Positions 18,631-27,134 of a stretch of 64,000 bases of DNA are shown in pieces (the first letter of the stretch is position 1; the number at the start of each line of letters is the position of its first letter). The stretch is from positions 1,736,001-1,800,000 of the forward strand of contig NZ_CP084061.1 in the NCBI RefSeq assembly GCF_020215665.1, read 5' to 3'. A model generated the notes under the pieces. It searched no databases. It was not told the origin of the DNA and saw nothing but the letters and a program-made list of their open reading frames with translations. A program made the translations under genes and the position numbers. The DNA is from Blautia parvula (GTDB lineage Bacteria > Bacillota > Clostridia > Lachnospirales > Lachnospiraceae).

Positions 18631-20087
18631 ACCATACAGATTTATGCTCCGGCACTCCCATTACCCTGGATCAGGTGCTGGATGCCAGAGAACGGCGGGC
18701 AGCCATTCAAAGAGAAATGCTGAAAGATATACAGCGTGATAACACTGCCCTGATCAGCTTTACATTGAATATCGTAGGGCCAATCAAGGTCTTCCCCTAT
18801 ACCATTCTGGCCTTTGAAGCAGGTCTGGAAGCCATCCGGGAATGCCTTCTCTGGCTGGAAGCGGATATCACCGCTTTTCGGGAGGTTCGGGAAGTTACAG
18901 GATATGAGGCATTCTTTTCTGTTAAAAAGGAGTCCGGTCTTGCCCGTATATGTAAAATACATCTCACAGAACTGGAGGAAACCCATCCTCTCGGACGTCT
19001 CTTTGACATTGACGTGCTGATGCCCGACGGCACTAAAGTATCCAGGGAATCCCTCGGATATGCCGGGCGCACCTGTCTGCTCTGTGACAGACCTGCCTTT
19101 CTGTGCGGACGCTCCCGGACACATACAGCTCAGGAGCTGGTGGAGCGGGAGATTTCTCTTATGAGAGATTTTTTTGTGGAACGTTTTTCCGTCCATATCG
19201 GACTGCTGATGCAGAAAGCGCTTTTTTATGAGGTCAATACCACTTTAAAGCCCGGCCTTGTGGACCTTATGCACAACGGTGCGCACACAGATATGGACCG
19301 GTATACCTTCCGTGACAGTGCCTATGCTCTTACTTCTTATTTTATTGAGGTGACCAGGCAGGGGATGGAATTCGCCCTTAAGGAGGGAAAGGAGGAGGAC
19401 CTGCCGGAGCTGTTCGCATCCATCCGTCCGCTGGGCATAGCTGCGGAGACGGCTATGAAACAGGCTACGGGCGGGGTCAACACCCATAAAGGCATGATCT
19501 TTTCCGGGGGCATTCTCTGCTGTGCGCTTGGCTATGATATGGTTTCCAGAGACGCGGGCGGCTCTTTCCGCCTGAAATACGCCAATCCCGGGGAGGCCTT
19601 TCCCCATCTGGAAACCACAGTGCGGCAGATGCTGGTTCATCTTCCGGATGACTTTCAGAGGCTTGACACCTCCCATGCCGCAAGCCACGGAGAGTGGCTG
19701 TACAGACAGTATGGCATCACCGGAATCCGCGGGGAGGCTCATCTTGGTTTCCCATCCCTCTTTCACATGGGATATCCCCTCTTTCTCCGGGTACTGGCCC
19801 ATGGCGGTTCCCTGAATGAGGCGGGATGCATCACACTTCTGCACTATATGGCAGAGACAGAAGATTCCAATCTGATCACCCGCTCCGGCTATGAAACAGC
19901 GGCGAAAATCCGGAGAGAATTAAAACGATTCTTAGAATATGCCTCTTACGAAGAACAGCTTGCCGTTCTTCCCCGGCTGGATGATCATTTTGTACGAAAT
20001 CATATCAGTCCGGGCGGAAGCGCGGATATGCTGGCCCTCACATATTTTTTATATTTTACAGGCATTTTGCCCTGCAGATGGGATTGA
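18627..20087 (+). CDS. citXG: CitX-CitG fusion (citrate lyase prosthetic group synthesis and transfer)
   Basis: This 486-residue bifunctional protein combines CitX and CitG. Residues 1-180 are CitX, which transfers the phosphoribosyl-dephospho-CoA group to the acyl carrier protein (VLDARERRAAIQREML, SFTLNIVGPIK, GRLFDIDVL, RTCLLCDRPAFLCGRSRTH). From about 200 is CitG, triphosphoribosyl-dephospho-CoA synthase (YEVNTTLKPGLVDLMHNGAHTDMD, ATGGVNTHKGMIFSGGI). Fusions of this kind are known in Haemophilus and some Firmicutes. The start ATG overlaps the citC stop, with GGAG 7 bases before. No citrate lyase structural genes are nearby. Confidence 0.92.
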   Translation: MNHTDLCSGTPITLDQVLDARERRAAIQREMLKDIQRDNTALISFTLNIVGPIKVFPYTILAFEAGLEAIRECLLWLEADITAFREVREVTGYEAFFSVKKESGLARICKIHLTELEETHPLGRLFDIDVLMPDGTKVSRESLGYAGRTCLLCDRPAFLCGRSRTHTAQELVEREISLMRDFFVERFSVHIGLLMQKALFYEVNTTLKPGLVDLMHNGAHTDMDRYTFRDSAYALTSYFIEVTRQGMEFALKEGKEEDLPELFASIRPLGIAAETAMKQATGGVNTHKGMIFSGGILCCALGYDMVSRDAGGSFRLKYANPGEAFPHLETTVRQMLVHLPDDFQRLDTSHAASHGEWLYRQYGITGIRGEAHLGFPSLFHMGYPLFLRVLAHGGSLNEAGCITLLHYMAETEDSNLITRSGYETAAKIRRELKRFLEYASYEEQLAVLPRLDDHFVRNHISPGGSADMLALTYFLYFTGILPCRWD

Positions 20088-20112
20088 GAGGCTGCGCAGA
20101 AAGGAAAATGAA

Positions 20113-20631
20113 ATGGAGTTTCAAATAAGAAAAGCAGATTACCGTGATATTCCTGCCATTATGCAGGTGATGGCTGAGGCTCAGAAGGCCATGGAACACC
20201 CGGAGTGGTTCTGCTCCGACTGTGAAGAATATATGAAAAAACACATTGAGACATGCGGCTTTACCATTGTCGCAGAACCTATCTCCCAGTCTTCCCTGGC
20301 AGGATTCTTTCTTATAAAATTCCCGGGACTTGCAGAGGAAAACCTCGGTCATTTACTTGGCTATACGAAAGAAGAACTGGAGAAAACCGTTCATATGGAT
20401 ATGGCGGTGGTGCATCCCGCATATCAGGGAAACCGCCTTCAGTCCCGTATGCTTCATAAAGCAGAGGAGGTTCTTGCCGGCTCCCCTGTTTTGAGGAACC
20501 GGCTTCTGGCAACCGTACATCCTGACAATCGTTTCAGTCTGAACAATATGCTGAATAGTGGCTATGAGATTGTAAAGACCACCCGTCTATACGGCGGCCT
20601 GCCAAGGCATGTGCTTCAAAAAATATTGTAA
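20113..20631 (+). CDS. GNAT family N-acetyltransferase
   Basis: This 172-residue acetyl-CoA-dependent transferase has the acetyl-CoA loop near VHMDMAVVHPAYQGNRLQSRMLHKAEE (about 93-119) and a C-terminal TVHPDNRFSLNNMLNSGYEIV segment. The early Trp/Cys-rich EWFCSDCEEYM stretch is seen in a subgroup of clostridial GNATs. The ATG at 20113 follows AAGGAAA. It begins 25 bases after citXG and may be the third gene of that transcript. The acceptor substrate is unknown. Confidence 0.8.
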   Translation: MEFQIRKADYRDIPAIMQVMAEAQKAMEHPEWFCSDCEEYMKKHIETCGFTIVAEPISQSSLAGFFLIKFPGLAEENLGHLLGYTKEELEKTVHMDMAVVHPAYQGNRLQSRMLHKAEEVLAGSPVLRNRLLATVHPDNRFSLNNMLNSGYEIVKTTRLYGGLPRHVLQKIL

Positions 20632-20655
20632 ATTTCATTCCGCATTTGTTATAAT
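20626..20655 (+). promoter_or_regulatory. Promoter of the 44-residue ORF
   Basis: TTGTAA (20626-20631) and a perfect TATAAT (20650-20655) are 18 bases apart. The GGAGGTGATC ribosome site of the small ORF follows 30 bases downstream. Confidence 0.5.
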
Positions 20656-20698
20656 TTATCACATTCTCCGCAAACTATATGCATGGAGGTGATCACAA

Positions 20699-20833
20699 AT
20701 GGAAAATGATTATCAGGTAGCTTCTATTTCAGAGGACTGTGTCTCTGAAATCAATGAGCTTCAGAACAGATTAAATAAAGAGACGGATAAGGATATTGTA
20801 CTTATCGCTTATCAGTCTAAAGCAGACGACTAA
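20699..20833 (+). CDS. Small acidic protein, 44 residues, unknown
   Basis: The ORF runs from an ATG at 20699 to a TAA at 20831-20833 and encodes an acidic peptide beginning MENDYQVASISEDCVSEINE and ending SKADD. The ribosome site is near-perfect (GGAGGTGATC, 7 bases before ATG) and a TATAAT promoter precedes it. It has no membrane segment and a single Cys. Its last bases overlap the convergent AlkD-like gene. I do not recognise a family. The strong translation signals are the main reason to call it. Confidence 0.55.
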   Translation: MENDYQVASISEDCVSEINELQNRLNKETDKDIVLIAYQSKADD

Positions 20834-21570
20834 AGCTGCTGTGCCGGAAGAGGCGCTGCGTTTTCCTTCCCCATCTTTGAATCGGAAGCGATCAGACGGC
20901 CGCGCCCCTCCACTTTGACCAGCTTTTCCAATTCTTTCAGGGCATCTTTTCCTATCCATTTCTGGGCCTTGTCTCCGTTTTCTATCAGCTCATGGGCCAG
21001 CAGCACTGCTTTTTCCTGGTAATCAAAATCTCTTTTTCCAATCTCTCTCAATGCCCAGGATACGGAATTTTTCACATGCTCTCTCTCATCATCCGAATAT
21101 GTGCGGATGAGGGAAAGGTAATGGTCCAGTGTCTCGCTTTCCGGATTCTTTTCATGGATGGCAGCGGATGCCATAAGGGTATAGGCAGCGCGTTTGACGT
21201 ATACTGCCTCCGCGTCACACCATTTTTCAATGAGATCCTCGTATCCTTTCAGCTTGACCAGCAGATTCTTGCACAGATGGTCGCACAGATCCCAGGAGAT
21301 GACATCATGCATGAATGCCTCTCCCTCCTGCAGTGTAAACTTCTTTTTGTCAATTACCAATACGGCAAGCAGCCTCGCCTCATGGTAACCTGTGTTCCAC
21401 AATTCATGAGCCAGAGCATTGTCCTTGCCCGCCTTTTTTGCAAGTTTTCTCACATCCGCAGTGGATACGCCTATGCTGCACGCCTCCGGTATGCCCAGTT
21501 TCACCACATTTGCTTTGTATTTTTCTGAACTCATTGTTCTTAATTCTGACAGGATTTCATCACTTGTCAT
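20830..21570 (-). CDS. AlkD-like DNA alkylation repair protein
   Basis: This 246-residue HEAT-repeat protein belongs to the AlkD family of DNA glycosylases, which excise alkylated bases. Typical segments are GIPEACSIGVSTADVRKLAKKAGKDNALAHELWNTGYHEARLLAVL, the WDLCDHLCKNLL motif near residue 95, and HVKNSVSWALREIGKRD. AlkD of Bacillus has a catalytic Asp and Trp in its W-D-x-C region; the WDLCD here keeps these. A short low-complexity C-terminal tail (KENAAPLPAQQL) looks dispensable. It is a stand-alone gene. Confidence 0.85.
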   Translation of the reverse strand: MTSDEILSELRTMSSEKYKANVVKLGIPEACSIGVSTADVRKLAKKAGKDNALAHELWNTGYHEARLLAVLVIDKKKFTLQEGEAFMHDVISWDLCDHLCKNLLVKLKGYEDLIEKWCDAEAVYVKRAAYTLMASAAIHEKNPESETLDHYLSLIRTYSDDEREHVKNSVSWALREIGKRDFDYQEKAVLLAHELIENGDKAQKWIGKDALKELEKLVKVEGRGRLIASDSKMGKENAAPLPAQQL

Positions 21571-21624
21571 GCTTTTGTTCCCCCTTTGATATGTAGTTTT
21601 TCGACAGGTTTTTGTCTGAGATTT

Positions 21625-22575
21625 TCACAGATGCCGCAAACCATTTAAACGGATGCGGTTGAGTTCCTCAGCACCCAGAACACCGTTATTATACAGTAAC
21701 AGATATTCTTTTGACACATCACTGTCGAATATTAAAATATCATCCGAATTGACCGTTACATCTACACCCGCACCATATAATTTTGCGATTGGATGAGTCT
21801 TTATGCTGGCTGTCCTGCTCAACAAAACATTACTTGTCGGTGTAATATTTAATCTGATCTTATGTTTCACCAAATATTCCACTGCAGCATCCGATTCCGC
21901 TGCTGCGATTCCATGCTGAACCTCATCAAGTGAAAGCAGTTTTATTCCCTGTATCACATCCTCTGCTGTTCCCCATTCACCTATGTGCGCTTTCAGCCGC
22001 AGGCCATTTTCCCTGGCTTTACGATAAATAGGGATAAAATTCTCTATGGGCTGAGCAGATTCATCCCCATATAAATCTATGGAATAGAATTCCTCTCTGC
22101 CCCAAAACGGCTCTAAACAGGACTGAAGATACTCAATGCTGCAATGTCTCGAAAGACCAATCTGCAGCCTAAGTTCAATATGCGGCGCAATACGGTCATT
22201 GACACTTTTAAATGCGTCAATCAACTCATCAATATCATTATGAAAATAGGTGGCAAGAGCCCACACATCCTCCCCTATCTCCAAAACAGTGACTCCATCC
22301 TGCTTTGCCTGAACAAATGCAGCTTCTATTAACAGTCTGCGCATCTGTTCAGTGTCAAATCGGGCTCCCATATTCTTGTCTGACCAGTTGTGCATTTGAT
22401 CCATGGTAAATAATGGCTTGGTTATGGGCCATATGTCAAACCCTGTTCTGCTTTTAATATACGCTCTGCTGCCGCCTAAAACAAAATGGTTATGCAAGTC
22501 AGACTTTGGTATTTGTCTGATAGTCTCTATATCATTATTTTCTAAGGCCCAAATAAATTTTGACGAATGATCCAT
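21625..22575 (-). CDS. Adenosine deaminase family protein
   Basis: This 316-residue metal-dependent hydrolase is related to adenosine deaminase. The zinc-binding HxH is in PKSDLHNHFVLGG (about 26-38). The later metal and catalytic residues are in LKAHIGEWG, EVQHGIAAAESD, and NSDDILIFDSD (family consensus NSDDP). I chose the ATG at 22575 (MDHSSKF) because GGAGG lies 11 bases upstream. Divergence from canonical adenosine deaminase (Ile in place of Pro after SDD, unusual N terminus) leaves the purine or other amine substrate open. It lies 60 bases after a GNAT gene in the same direction. Confidence 0.8.
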   Translation of the reverse strand: MDHSSKFIWALENNDIETIRQIPKSDLHNHFVLGGSRAYIKSRTGFDIWPITKPLFTMDQMHNWSDKNMGARFDTEQMRRLLIEAAFVQAKQDGVTVLEIGEDVWALATYFHNDIDELIDAFKSVNDRIAPHIELRLQIGLSRHCSIEYLQSCLEPFWGREEFYSIDLYGDESAQPIENFIPIYRKARENGLRLKAHIGEWGTAEDVIQGIKLLSLDEVQHGIAAAESDAAVEYLVKHKIRLNITPTSNVLLSRTASIKTHPIAKLYGAGVDVTVNSDDILIFDSDVSKEYLLLYNNGVLGAEELNRIRLNGLRHL

Positions 22576-22635
22576 AGTATTTCTTTCCTCCGAATACCTG
22601 GTTTCTTCTGCACTGTATTCACCCATAATTGCGAA

Positions 22636-23202
22636 TCACGGCATATCTTGCAGGTGCAGTTCCCCCACCGGGATCACCGCCTCCGGTTTATCCGAATGCT
22701 CCTGCAGGAATTTTTCCATCCACACCACATCAAGCCAGTGTCCGCCCTTATATCCGCATTTCGTAAAATGTCCCACTGTCCGATACCCCATTTTTTCATG
22801 GAATCCTATACTCTCGGGATTCGGATATGTGATGCAGGCGTTGGCATTTGTTATATTCTGTCTTCTGAGAATATCCTCCAGAGCAGTATAGAGCTGCCGG
22901 CCTATTCCATTTCCTCTTACATTTACCTTGAGATATACCGTTGTCTCCACAGCCCAGTCATAAGCTGGCCTTCCCTTAAAAGGTGATGCATAGGCATAGC
23001 CCAGGATTTCGCCATTCTGCTCTGCTATAAGGTATGGATATTTTTTCAGGGTTTCCCGGATTCTCTGTGTAAATTCCTCCACAGAAGGTACCTGATATTC
23101 AAATGTGATGCAGGTATTTTTTACATATGGCTCGTAAATTTTAAGCAGTGTTCCGGCATCCTCCGGTACTGCCATTCTTATGCGAAGATTCTTTCTATTC
23201 AT
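22636..23202 (-). CDS. GNAT acetyltransferase, phosphinothricin acetyltransferase-like
   Basis: This 188-residue protein resembles the Pat/MnaT group, which acetylates methionine sulfoximine/sulfone or phosphinothricin-like amines. Landmarks are IRMAVPEDAGTLLKIYEPYVKNTCITFEYQVPS, GYAYASPFKGRPAYDWAVETTVYL, the acetyl-CoA loop VRGNGIGRQLYTALE, and the C-terminal GYKGGHWLDVVWMEK. Its ATG overlaps the PHP gene stop by 4 bases, so the two are co-translated. The natural substrate is unknown. Confidence 0.87.
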   Translation of the reverse strand: MNRKNLRIRMAVPEDAGTLLKIYEPYVKNTCITFEYQVPSVEEFTQRIRETLKKYPYLIAEQNGEILGYAYASPFKGRPAYDWAVETTVYLKVNVRGNGIGRQLYTALEDILRRQNITNANACITYPNPESIGFHEKMGYRTVGHFTKCGYKGGHWLDVVWMEKFLQEHSDKPEAVIPVGELHLQDMP

Positions 23203-23873
23203 GGACTTTCTTTCCCTTCTATGATCAAATGTGGTTTGTGGTGTTTCATATAATCTGCCAGTTCTCCGGAATCCTTCACCTGCTGTTCCAGTATAATGCC
23301 CCCAAATCCCAGATTGTCCATAGCATGGAAATCACTGCCGGACACCCATTTCAAATCAGGATAGTCACAGATCCATTTCTCCAGTAGTTCATTATGATTA
23401 CTTCCATTCGGTCGTTGGTTAAATTCCACTCCGTCCAGATACGCAGGATTTTGCGGTCTGCATGGTGGACGGAACGGGTGTGCCTGATACAAAAGTGCTC
23501 CATTTTCATGGCATAATTCATACAATTCCTGCTGGGTGAGAAAGCACAGATTGGGATGGGCAAACAAAAATTCTCTGTCCGCCCCATAGATAAGGAAATC
23601 CTCTGCATAAGGCTCCAGCCGGATTTCAATTCCCAGTATTACCGTTAGTCCGCACTCTCTGCCTGCTTCATATGCTGTGTCATATCCCAGAAGGTAACGC
23701 TCCATACGCTCACGGTCCGTATTTCCAAAATCTTTTAAAAGGTCATTGTCAAAATGATTCGTTATAACTATACCGTCATAATCCGTCTGGCTGTACGCCT
23801 TTACCACTTCCCTTGCCAAAATCCGGGCGCAGGGGCTTCCTTCTGCTGTGTGGGTGTGCATTTCCAGTTTCAT
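23199..23873 (-). CDS. PHP-domain phosphoesterase
   Basis: This 224-residue protein has PHP metal-dependent phosphoesterase features: MHTHTAEGSPC at the N terminus, YDGIVITNHFD, GIEIRLE, LLYQAHPFRPPC, and SGSDFHAMDNLG near the C terminus. These supply the metal-binding His/Asp/Glu ligands. I chose the ATG at 23873 (MKLEMHTH), with GGGGG upstream. It overlaps the following GNAT by 4 bases. Such stand-alone PHP proteins act on nucleotides, histidinol phosphate or RNA 5' ends; which applies is not visible. Confidence 0.83.
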   Translation of the reverse strand: MKLEMHTHTAEGSPCARILAREVVKAYSQTDYDGIVITNHFDNDLLKDFGNTDRERMERYLLGYDTAYEAGRECGLTVILGIEIRLEPYAEDFLIYGADREFLFAHPNLCFLTQQELYELCHENGALLYQAHPFRPPCRPQNPAYLDGVEFNQRPNGSNHNELLEKWICDYPDLKWVSGSDFHAMDNLGFGGIILEQQVKDSGELADYMKHHKPHLIIEGKESP

Positions 23874-23892
23874 TCCTTGTCCCCCTTTTTTA

Positions 23893-24426
23893 TTATTTCT
23901 CCTCAACCCGTCCGGACAGCAGTCTGCTATATTTTATTTGGGTAAAGGAATCTCCCCTGTAAATTGTCCTCTTTTCACCGGTTACGACAAAATTATTTTG
24001 TTCATAAAATCTCCTGGCCCTTTTATTACACTCCAAAGTCCATAAAGAAATTTTACGCTTTCCTAATGCCTCTGCTGTTTTAACCACAAACGCCAAAGCA
24101 GCCGAACCTGCCCCCACGTTTCTAAAAGCTTCCAGGATATAGAGACTTTCAATCTCCAAAACATTTTTACTGTCAGCCTCTAATATCAGAATTCCAATTG
24201 GTATCTGTTTCTTATAAATCAAATAGTCAAAATAGCTATCCGCACTTATTCTGCTTATAAATTCCTGTTTTCTTACCTCTACAGATTTTGATAACAGATA
24301 TGCCTCATCAAATGTCCCTCTGTAGGACTGTTGCCAGGCCACGGCATGCGTATAAGCTGCAGTCTCCGCATCTGCGGCTCCGGCTTTTTTTAATACAATT
24401 TCATTGTCAAAACCACGGAACATCAT
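23893..24426 (-). CDS. GNAT family N-acetyltransferase
   Basis: This 177-residue acetyltransferase begins MMFRGFDNEIVLKKAGAADAETAAYTHAVAW and contains IESLYILEAFRNVGAGSAALAFVVKTAEALG, the acetyl-CoA-binding region, and LECNKRARRFYEQNNFVVTGEKR near the end. The start lies inside the 3' end of the upstream membrane-protein gene (20-base overlap), which implies translational coupling. The next methionine, one codon downstream, is equally possible. The acceptor is unknown. Confidence 0.8.
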   Translation of the reverse strand: MMFRGFDNEIVLKKAGAADAETAAYTHAVAWQQSYRGTFDEAYLLSKSVEVRKQEFISRISADSYFDYLIYKKQIPIGILILEADSKNVLEIESLYILEAFRNVGAGSAALAFVVKTAEALGKRKISLWTLECNKRARRFYEQNNFVVTGEKRTIYRGDSFTQIKYSRLLSGRVEEK

Positions 24427-25705
24427 ACTCTTCCACCTTCTCCGCATCCAAATCAACAGAATACCCTGTAGCTGTATCCGATTTTTCATGATACTTTTTA
24501 TACATCACAAACAGAAGAGACTTCCCGTCATCTGAAACTCTGTCATACACTACCGTCACTTCGTATGGCCTGTCCGCCTCATTTTCGTACTCAGCAGTAT
24601 CGCCTCCCAAAATAGCGTAAAAGTTTCCTTTTGCATTGTACGTTTTTTCTGATGTTGTATACTGCTCTGACAGTTTTTTCTCATACAGAAGGTCATAGGA
24701 ACGCTCCATACGGTCAAAATATTTTTTATTTTCATCCTCCGTGTCTTCTGTGATCTGCTCTATCCTTTCACTCTCTTCCATGGACTGCAGCAGTTCATTG
24801 TATGTCTGTGCCAGCGTTTTCTCTGTATTTTCGGCATCCGCATAATAATCACCGCGCTTTTCCAGATCTGAAGATTCCGATTCACCTCCGAAGTACAGAC
24901 TGCATATTCTTTTATTCTCTTTTACCTCAATCTGTACCTGCAGAACGCCGGTAAATTTCTTAAATATGGAATCTTCCATGGCATCGGAAATCATAGCGGC
25001 AGCTTCTTTTGACGCCTGCTTTATCTCCGATTCCTTTTTCACAATAAGATGGTATCCTTCGGTTCCGTTCTCCTTTGTTTCACTCCACTCTGTCTGAAAC
25101 GCCTCCGCTTCATAAGTCTTTTTAAAATGATCACACGCAATATTTTCAATAAAATCATCAGAAAGCCCGCTGCCGGAAACGGTAGGATAGCCTAAAATAT
25201 GGACCGCGATCTGCGGATATTTTTCCGTCACATACGCGCCGGAATTCTCCGCAAATTCCATTCCGTATTTGTCCTCCAGAAGCCTGATATCTCTCTCCTC
25301 GTCCCACTCAAACTGCCTTCTTCCGAAGAAAGATATTTTATCCCAATAGGTATAGCCTGTTGTATAACCACCTGACTGCTCTGCCACGCAGATCATACCC
25401 AGGCCGATATCATGCTCCGAGGGCGATGTCAACAGGAAATAAACAAAGCCTCCTATAAACACGATCACTGCCAAAACAGCATAAATAACTGTCAGTACAA
25501 CAGCCAGCACCTTATACTTTATTCTGGTCAGGTAATATCCGATAAGCAGGGCCGGAAAAAGGAAAACCAGAGCCCAGAACAGGGCCTGCACCCACAATCT
25601 GAACTCAACCCCAATCCCCCGCAGGATAAACCTGGCAAGTACGAATCCCAACAGGCTCCCCAGATAAATGATCCAGGGAAGCGCATATTTTATCTTACGT
25701 TCCAT
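24407..25705 (-). CDS. Membrane protein of unknown function
   Basis: This 432-residue protein has three or four hydrophobic segments in the first 100 residues (ALPWIIYLGSLLGFVLARFIL; VQALFWALVFLFPALLIGYYL; VLAVVLTVIYAVLAVIVFIGG), followed by a large soluble, acidic domain from about 100 to 432. The soluble part is rich in Glu, Tyr and Lys and probably faces one side of the membrane. I recognise no family. It starts 8 bases after the DUF6179 stop and overlaps the next gene, so it belongs to that transcript. Confidence 0.75.
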   Translation of the reverse strand: MERKIKYALPWIIYLGSLLGFVLARFILRGIGVEFRLWVQALFWALVFLFPALLIGYYLTRIKYKVLAVVLTVIYAVLAVIVFIGGFVYFLLTSPSEHDIGLGMICVAEQSGGYTTGYTYWDKISFFGRRQFEWDEERDIRLLEDKYGMEFAENSGAYVTEKYPQIAVHILGYPTVSGSGLSDDFIENIACDHFKKTYEAEAFQTEWSETKENGTEGYHLIVKKESEIKQASKEAAAMISDAMEDSIFKKFTGVLQVQIEVKENKRICSLYFGGESESSDLEKRGDYYADAENTEKTLAQTYNELLQSMEESERIEQITEDTEDENKKYFDRMERSYDLLYEKKLSEQYTTSEKTYNAKGNFYAILGGDTAEYENEADRPYEVTVVYDRVSDDGKSLLFVMYKKYHEKSDTATGYSVDLDAEKVEEYDVPWF

Positions 25706-25713
25706 ATTGTCTC

Positions 25714-26571
25714 CTATCCGAAAAATACAGTTTCAAGGTTTCCGTATTCTATACCGTTTTGAATCCTGACAGCATATTCATGGCACAGGCTGTCAAAATA
25801 AGAAGTCCATATCTGTCTGCCGGATTTTTCAGCAAGAATCCGAAGCAGCATTCTCAGCTTTCCTTCTGTCCTCTGCAGATTATCCCCCCGGAAATATTGT
25901 TCTGCTGCCTCTATATCCTGACTGCAGAGCCGAAGCTGTGAAAGCTGCCTGTCCGTTATCATGCAGCCAAATGCTGTGACGAGCACCAATTCACTGAGAT
26001 TCCCCATATATCCAGTACTATTCCCGCTCTGAACACGCTCCAGAAGCTGCCTCACAGCCTGCTGCGGAAAGCATTCCAGAAAATCCTTCTCCACTACTAT
26101 ATCACATAAATACTGATAGATGATATCGATTCCGCACATTTCCCTGTGAATATTCACTGTCGGATAGTCCAGTGTGAGCAAATGGTCCTGCGGCCTGAAT
26201 CTGGCATCATAGGCAATAAGAAATGCAGGCATTCCTTTGAGTATCGTCTCCCTGTAGTTGCTGCAGCCGTAATCACAGAAATCTTGGATCAGTTTATCGT
26301 AGATTTCTTTTGCCTTGCGGGTCTTTTCTACTACCCTGTCATAGCCGATTCTATATGCATCTTCCGCTTTCACTGTATGTTCGGACACTAATGTATATTC
26401 TGAGGTATCCCGGCATTCCCTCACACAATAGAGCACTGCCTCCATCAGCATCTGCGCTGTCTCATACGTCACAGAACTGCTCTCCTTGGAGGTGTATTTC
26501 TCTGCAAGCCATGCTGTCAGCGGCAGTAATTCTTCCAATTGGTATTCCATTTGCTTTTTCCCCTTTCCCAA
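25714..26571 (-). CDS. DUF6179-like protein
   Basis: This 285-residue soluble helical protein has the segment FLIAYDARFRPQDHLLTLDYPTVNIHREMCGIDIIYQYLCDIVVEKDFL, which fits my memory of DUF6179 (pattern of a D-P-T then GID-IY-Y-I). The likely ATG for translation is at 26571 or seven codons later. It is encoded directly after a DUF6323-like gene, a pairing common in Lachnospiraceae. No catalytic motif is evident and no function is known. Confidence 0.7.
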   Translation of the reverse strand: MGKGKKQMEYQLEELLPLTAWLAEKYTSKESSSVTYETAQMLMEAVLYCVRECRDTSEYTLVSEHTVKAEDAYRIGYDRVVEKTRKAKEIYDKLIQDFCDYGCSNYRETILKGMPAFLIAYDARFRPQDHLLTLDYPTVNIHREMCGIDIIYQYLCDIVVEKDFLECFPQQAVRQLLERVQSGNSTGYMGNLSELVLVTAFGCMITDRQLSQLRLCSQDIEAAEQYFRGDNLQRTEGKLRMLLRILAEKSGRQIWTSYFDSLCHEYAVRIQNGIEYGNLETVFFG

Positions 26572-26591
26572 TCACAGATAACACCCACTTT

Positions 26592-27134
26592 TTACTCCCA
26601 GAAAAGCTCCCTCAGGACAGACTGATAGAGTTCGTCATCCCATCTTTTTTCCTCACTGAGCGCTTCATATTCATCGAGTCCACCGCTTTCCGTAAACCCC
26701 TGATAGCCTCCTCTGACAGCCTTTGCAAAACGTTCCAGGCACGTATCTTCCAGATAATCCAGGTCCCCGAAGCACACAGATTCAAACTGCTGCCTCATAA
26801 AAGTCAAAAGCTCATCATCTGTCATTTTATCCTGAGACTCGTTCTTAAAATGATAAAAAATGTCCTGCAGTCTGGTGAGAACAGCGAGATAATTTTCCTG
26901 GCTGACATATTGGGAATCGCAGAAATTATAGACAATCTTATCTAAAATCCCCCTGCCAAACTCAACTCTGCCGTACTTTTTCAGACTTTCATTCCGCCTT
27001 ACGATCAATTCTTTTGCCTCCTGCTCCGTAAGTGTAAGCCCGAATTTTTCCGTCTTCTGATTGTACGCGTCCAGCAGAGCCAATTCGTCCTTCTGCCTCT
27101 TTTCCGTAAGCAGTTCAAAAATCTGTTTTTCCAT
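26592..27134 (-). CDS. DUF6323-like protein
   Basis: This 180-residue soluble protein contains YNQKTEKFGLTLTEQEAKELIVRRNESLKKYGRVEFGRGILDKIVYNFCDSQYVSQENYLAVLTRLQDIFYHFKNES, a layout I associate with DUF6323. The C-terminal half is acidic. It is the first gene of a four- to six-gene minus-strand transcript (DUF6323, DUF6179, membrane protein, GNAT, and possibly PHP and GNAT). Function unknown. Confidence 0.72.
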   Translation of the reverse strand: MEKQIFELLTEKRQKDELALLDAYNQKTEKFGLTLTEQEAKELIVRRNESLKKYGRVEFGRGILDKIVYNFCDSQYVSQENYLAVLTRLQDIFYHFKNESQDKMTDDELLTFMRQQFESVCFGDLDYLEDTCLERFAKAVRGGYQGFTESGGLDEYEALSEEKRWDDELYQSVLRELFWE

